Assembly (NCBI GenBank): GCA_902465015.1
Contig: CABQLK010000043.1
Location: forward strand, 1-15,659
Length of the DNA stretch: 15,659 nt
Origin: an uncultured Collinsella sp.
GTDB taxonomy: Bacteria; Actinomycetota; Coriobacteriia; Coriobacteriales; Coriobacteriaceae
Direction: 5' to 3'
Position 1 is the stretch's first letter. Each line of letters starts with the position of its first letter. Under the pieces are notes generated by a model. The model searched no databases. It saw only the letters and a program-made list of their open reading frames with translations, and was not told where the DNA came from. The translations under genes were made by a program, and so were the position numbers. Positions 14,311 to 15,659 of this stretch are shown here, piece after piece.

Positions 14311-15498
14311 TTAGGCCTGTACGTACTTGCCATCGGTGATGACGTACGCCGTGGGCTCCTTCTGGACCTGGCCCTTGTCGTTCCAGGAGAGCTTGCCGGT
14401 CAGGCCGTCAACAGTAATGTTGCGCATAGCCTCGGGAAGCTTCTCGGCAACCTCGGTGGGATCGGCGTCGACACCCAAGCCGGCCTCCTTGAGAGCCTCG
14501 ACCACAGCATGCACGCCGTCGTAGGCGTCGGCGGCAAACTGGTCGGGGGTATCGCCGTACTTATCTTTGTAAGCGTTGACGAAGTCGGCGTTCTTCTCGT
14601 CGTCGGCGGAAAACGGGGTCATGAGCAGCAGACCCTCGGCAAGAGAGGTGTCGAAGCCCTCAACGCCCAGGATGCCATCCATGCCGTCGCAGCCCATCAT
14701 CTTGACGTCGTAGCCCATGTCCTTGGCGTTCTTGAGCAGGACGGACGCCGGCGTGTAGTAGATCGGCGCAAAGATCATGGTGGCGCCGGCCTGCTTGGCC
14801 TTGGTCAGCTGGTTGGTAAAGCTCGTGGCGGAGTCGTCCTTAAAGGTCTCCTCGTCAACAATCTCGAGCTTGGACTCAGCGGCCTGGGCCTTAAAGGAAT
14901 CTGCGATGCCCGAAGAATAGGCGTCGCCGGAGTTATAGAACAGCACGAACTTCTCGTCCGCATACTTCTGCGCCAGGAACTTGGCAGCGTTGACACCCTG
15001 GTTGGGGTCGGTGAAGCAAACCTGGAAGACGCAATCCTTGCCGTCGGTGACGTCCTCGGAGGACGCGGACGGGGTGATCATGAACGTCTTAGGGTCGTTA
15101 CCGCACTCGGCGGCAACGGCAACCGACGCACCCGTGGTGGTCGGGCCGACAAGGGCCTGCATGCCCCAGTCGAGCAGGGTGTTGAAGGCGTTGACGGCCT
15201 TCTCGCCATCGGCCTGGTCATCCTCGGCCTTGCTGGCAAGCGGCAGCTCCTTGGTCGAGAAATCCTTGCAGCCAAGCTCGACGCCCTGGGTAACGGACTT
15301 GCCGTAGGAAGCGTTGGCGCCGGTCAGCGGTCCGATGGTGCCGATCTTAAAGGAACCGTCGGCCGACGCGGAACCGCTGTCGCCGCCGTTGGAGGAGCAG
15401 CCAGCCAGAATGGACATCGCCCCCAGACCTGCTGCGCTCGCGATAACGCTCCTGCGATTCATAACAGGGTTCAATGACTTACCGGTGAGGCTCGACAT
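14311..15498 (-). CDS. Lipoprotein substrate-binding protein of a Liv-type ABC importer
   Basis: A 395-residue extracytoplasmic amino-acid binding protein (LivJ/LivK-like, type I periplasmic-binding fold). The signal sequence ends in lipobox LAGC with Cys34 as the lipidated residue, followed by a Ser/Gly-rich tether, so the protein is anchored on the outer face of the membrane. NRRSVI (14-19) just before the hydrophobic stretch resembles a twin-arginine motif. The mature part starts FKIGTIGPLTGANASYGKSV, the usual beginning of this family, with the GPTTTGASV substrate-loop region near residues 118-126 and TPSASSED near 142-149. Length is standard. The ATG at 15498 has AGGAGAG at about 5-6 nt; the internal Met13 is an alternative. 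It heads the operon livH-livM-livG-livF. Leu/Ile/Val is the default substrate guess. Confidence 0.93.
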   Translation of the reverse strand: MSSLTGKSLNPVMNRRSVIASAAGLGAMSILAGCSSNGGDSGSASADGSFKIGTIGPLTGANASYGKSVTQGVELGCKDFSTKELPLASKAEDDQADGEKAVNAFNTLLDWGMQALVGPTTTGASVAVAAECGNDPKTFMITPSASSEDVTDGKDCVFQVCFTDPNQGVNAAKFLAQKYADEKFVLFYNSGDAYSSGIADSFKAQAAESKLEIVDEETFKDDSATSFTNQLTKAKQAGATMIFAPIYYTPASVLLKNAKDMGYDVKMMGCDGMDGILGVEGFDTSLAEGLLLMTPFSADDEKNADFVNAYKDKYGDTPDQFAADAYDGVHAVVEALKEAGLGVDADPTEVAEKLPEAMRNITVDGLTGKLSWNDKGQVQKEPTAYVITDGKYVQA

Positions 15499-15519
15499 GC
15501 GGCTCTCCTCTCAAATCTC

Positions 15520-15565
15520 GTCGGGTTTCGGTTACCCGACAGGCCATCCTTCGCCGTATTCGGCG
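15520..15565 (-). other. Two hairpins in the leader of the binding-protein gene
   Basis: GTCGGGT-TTCGGTT-ACCCGAC (15520-15540, 7-bp stem) and CGCCG-TATT-CGGCG (15552-15565, 5-bp stem) lie between the putative promoter and the ribosome-binding site. They may stabilise or regulate the liv mRNA leader. No known riboswitch class is recognisable in this short space. Confidence 0.35.
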
Positions 15566-15573
15566 TTCGCAAA

Positions 15574-15602
15574 ATAGTAGACGCTTTAGTTGAGAAAAGT
15601 GA
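15574..15602 (-). promoter_or_regulatory. Candidate liv operon promoter
   Basis: Minus-strand TACTAT at 15579-15574 could be a -10 box, with a weak TCACTT at 15602-15597 as -35 at 17-nt spacing. The surrounding DNA is clearly AT-rich compared with the genes. A second -10-like AATAAT lies further upstream, inside the dyad spacer. The match is only fair. Confidence 0.35.
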
Positions 15603-15621
15603 CGATTATTTCGACTTTTCT
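15593..15621. promoter_or_regulatory. Inverted repeat over the putative liv -35, possible operator
   Basis: AGAAAAGT (15593-15600) and its exact complement ACTTTTCT (15614-15621) flank a 13-nt spacer. Arm centres are 21 bp apart, two helical turns, as expected for a dimeric DNA-binding protein. It overlaps the candidate -35 box, so repression is the simplest model. The regulator is unknown. Confidence 0.35.
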
Positions 15622-15659
15622 TTGGATTTGTTCATTTATCCATAATTCTGCGTATTTCT

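Overview
The window looks like chromosomal DNA from a high-GC Gram-positive gut actinobacterium. The best guess is Coriobacteriia, Collinsella-like. This rests on codon and base composition, lipoprotein-type solute binding, the RecJ-helicase gene architecture and the general look of the proteins. It is recognition from memory, not a database result. Ten protein genes are supported. Nine lie on the minus strand and only the SBF-type transporter lies on the plus strand. I see no tRNA, rRNA, CRISPR array, insertion sequence or prophage gene. No gene-free stretch exceeds 300 bases.

Right to left (the direction of most transcription), the first unit is a complete branched-chain/hydrophobic amino-acid type ABC importer. 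It comprises a lipoprotein binding protein (14311-15498), two permeases (livH 13290-14171, livM 12201-13280) and two ATPases (livG 11351-12211, livF 10637-11350). livH to livF are tightly packed or overlapping and end in a textbook 14-bp terminator hairpin at 10592-10626. The binding-protein gene is separated from livH by about 139 bp holding two hairpins, a layout suited to making more binding protein than membrane parts. Its upstream region carries an inverted repeat over a possible -35 box and two leader hairpins.

The second unit is cutC plus a GalT/HIT-fold DUF4931-type protein (8993-10474), separated by 3 bp and convergent with the SBF transporter gene (7967-8965).

The third unit is recJ-helicase, rel and an MBL hydrolase (1257-7692), followed in the same direction by fba (196-1062), which has its own candidate promoter. 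A perfect TATAAT box lies upstream of recJ. The recJ product is unusual: a full RecJ ssDNA exonuclease followed by an intact RecQ-like superfamily-2 helicase in one chain of about 1095 residues. rel is a full-length bifunctional (p)ppGpp synthetase/hydrolase. The recJ-rel-MBL order resembles the recJ-apt-relA-dtd neighbourhood of Firmicutes with apt and dtd missing. fba ends before a 93-nt near-perfect hairpin.

The most noteworthy items are the RecJ-helicase fusion, the 93-nt hairpin after fba, a 13-bp hairpin abutting the MBL ribosome-binding site, a REP-like intergenic repeat present as two related copies, and the dyad over the liv promoter. None of these proves a new system. The fusion is the best candidate for a distinctive molecular machine.
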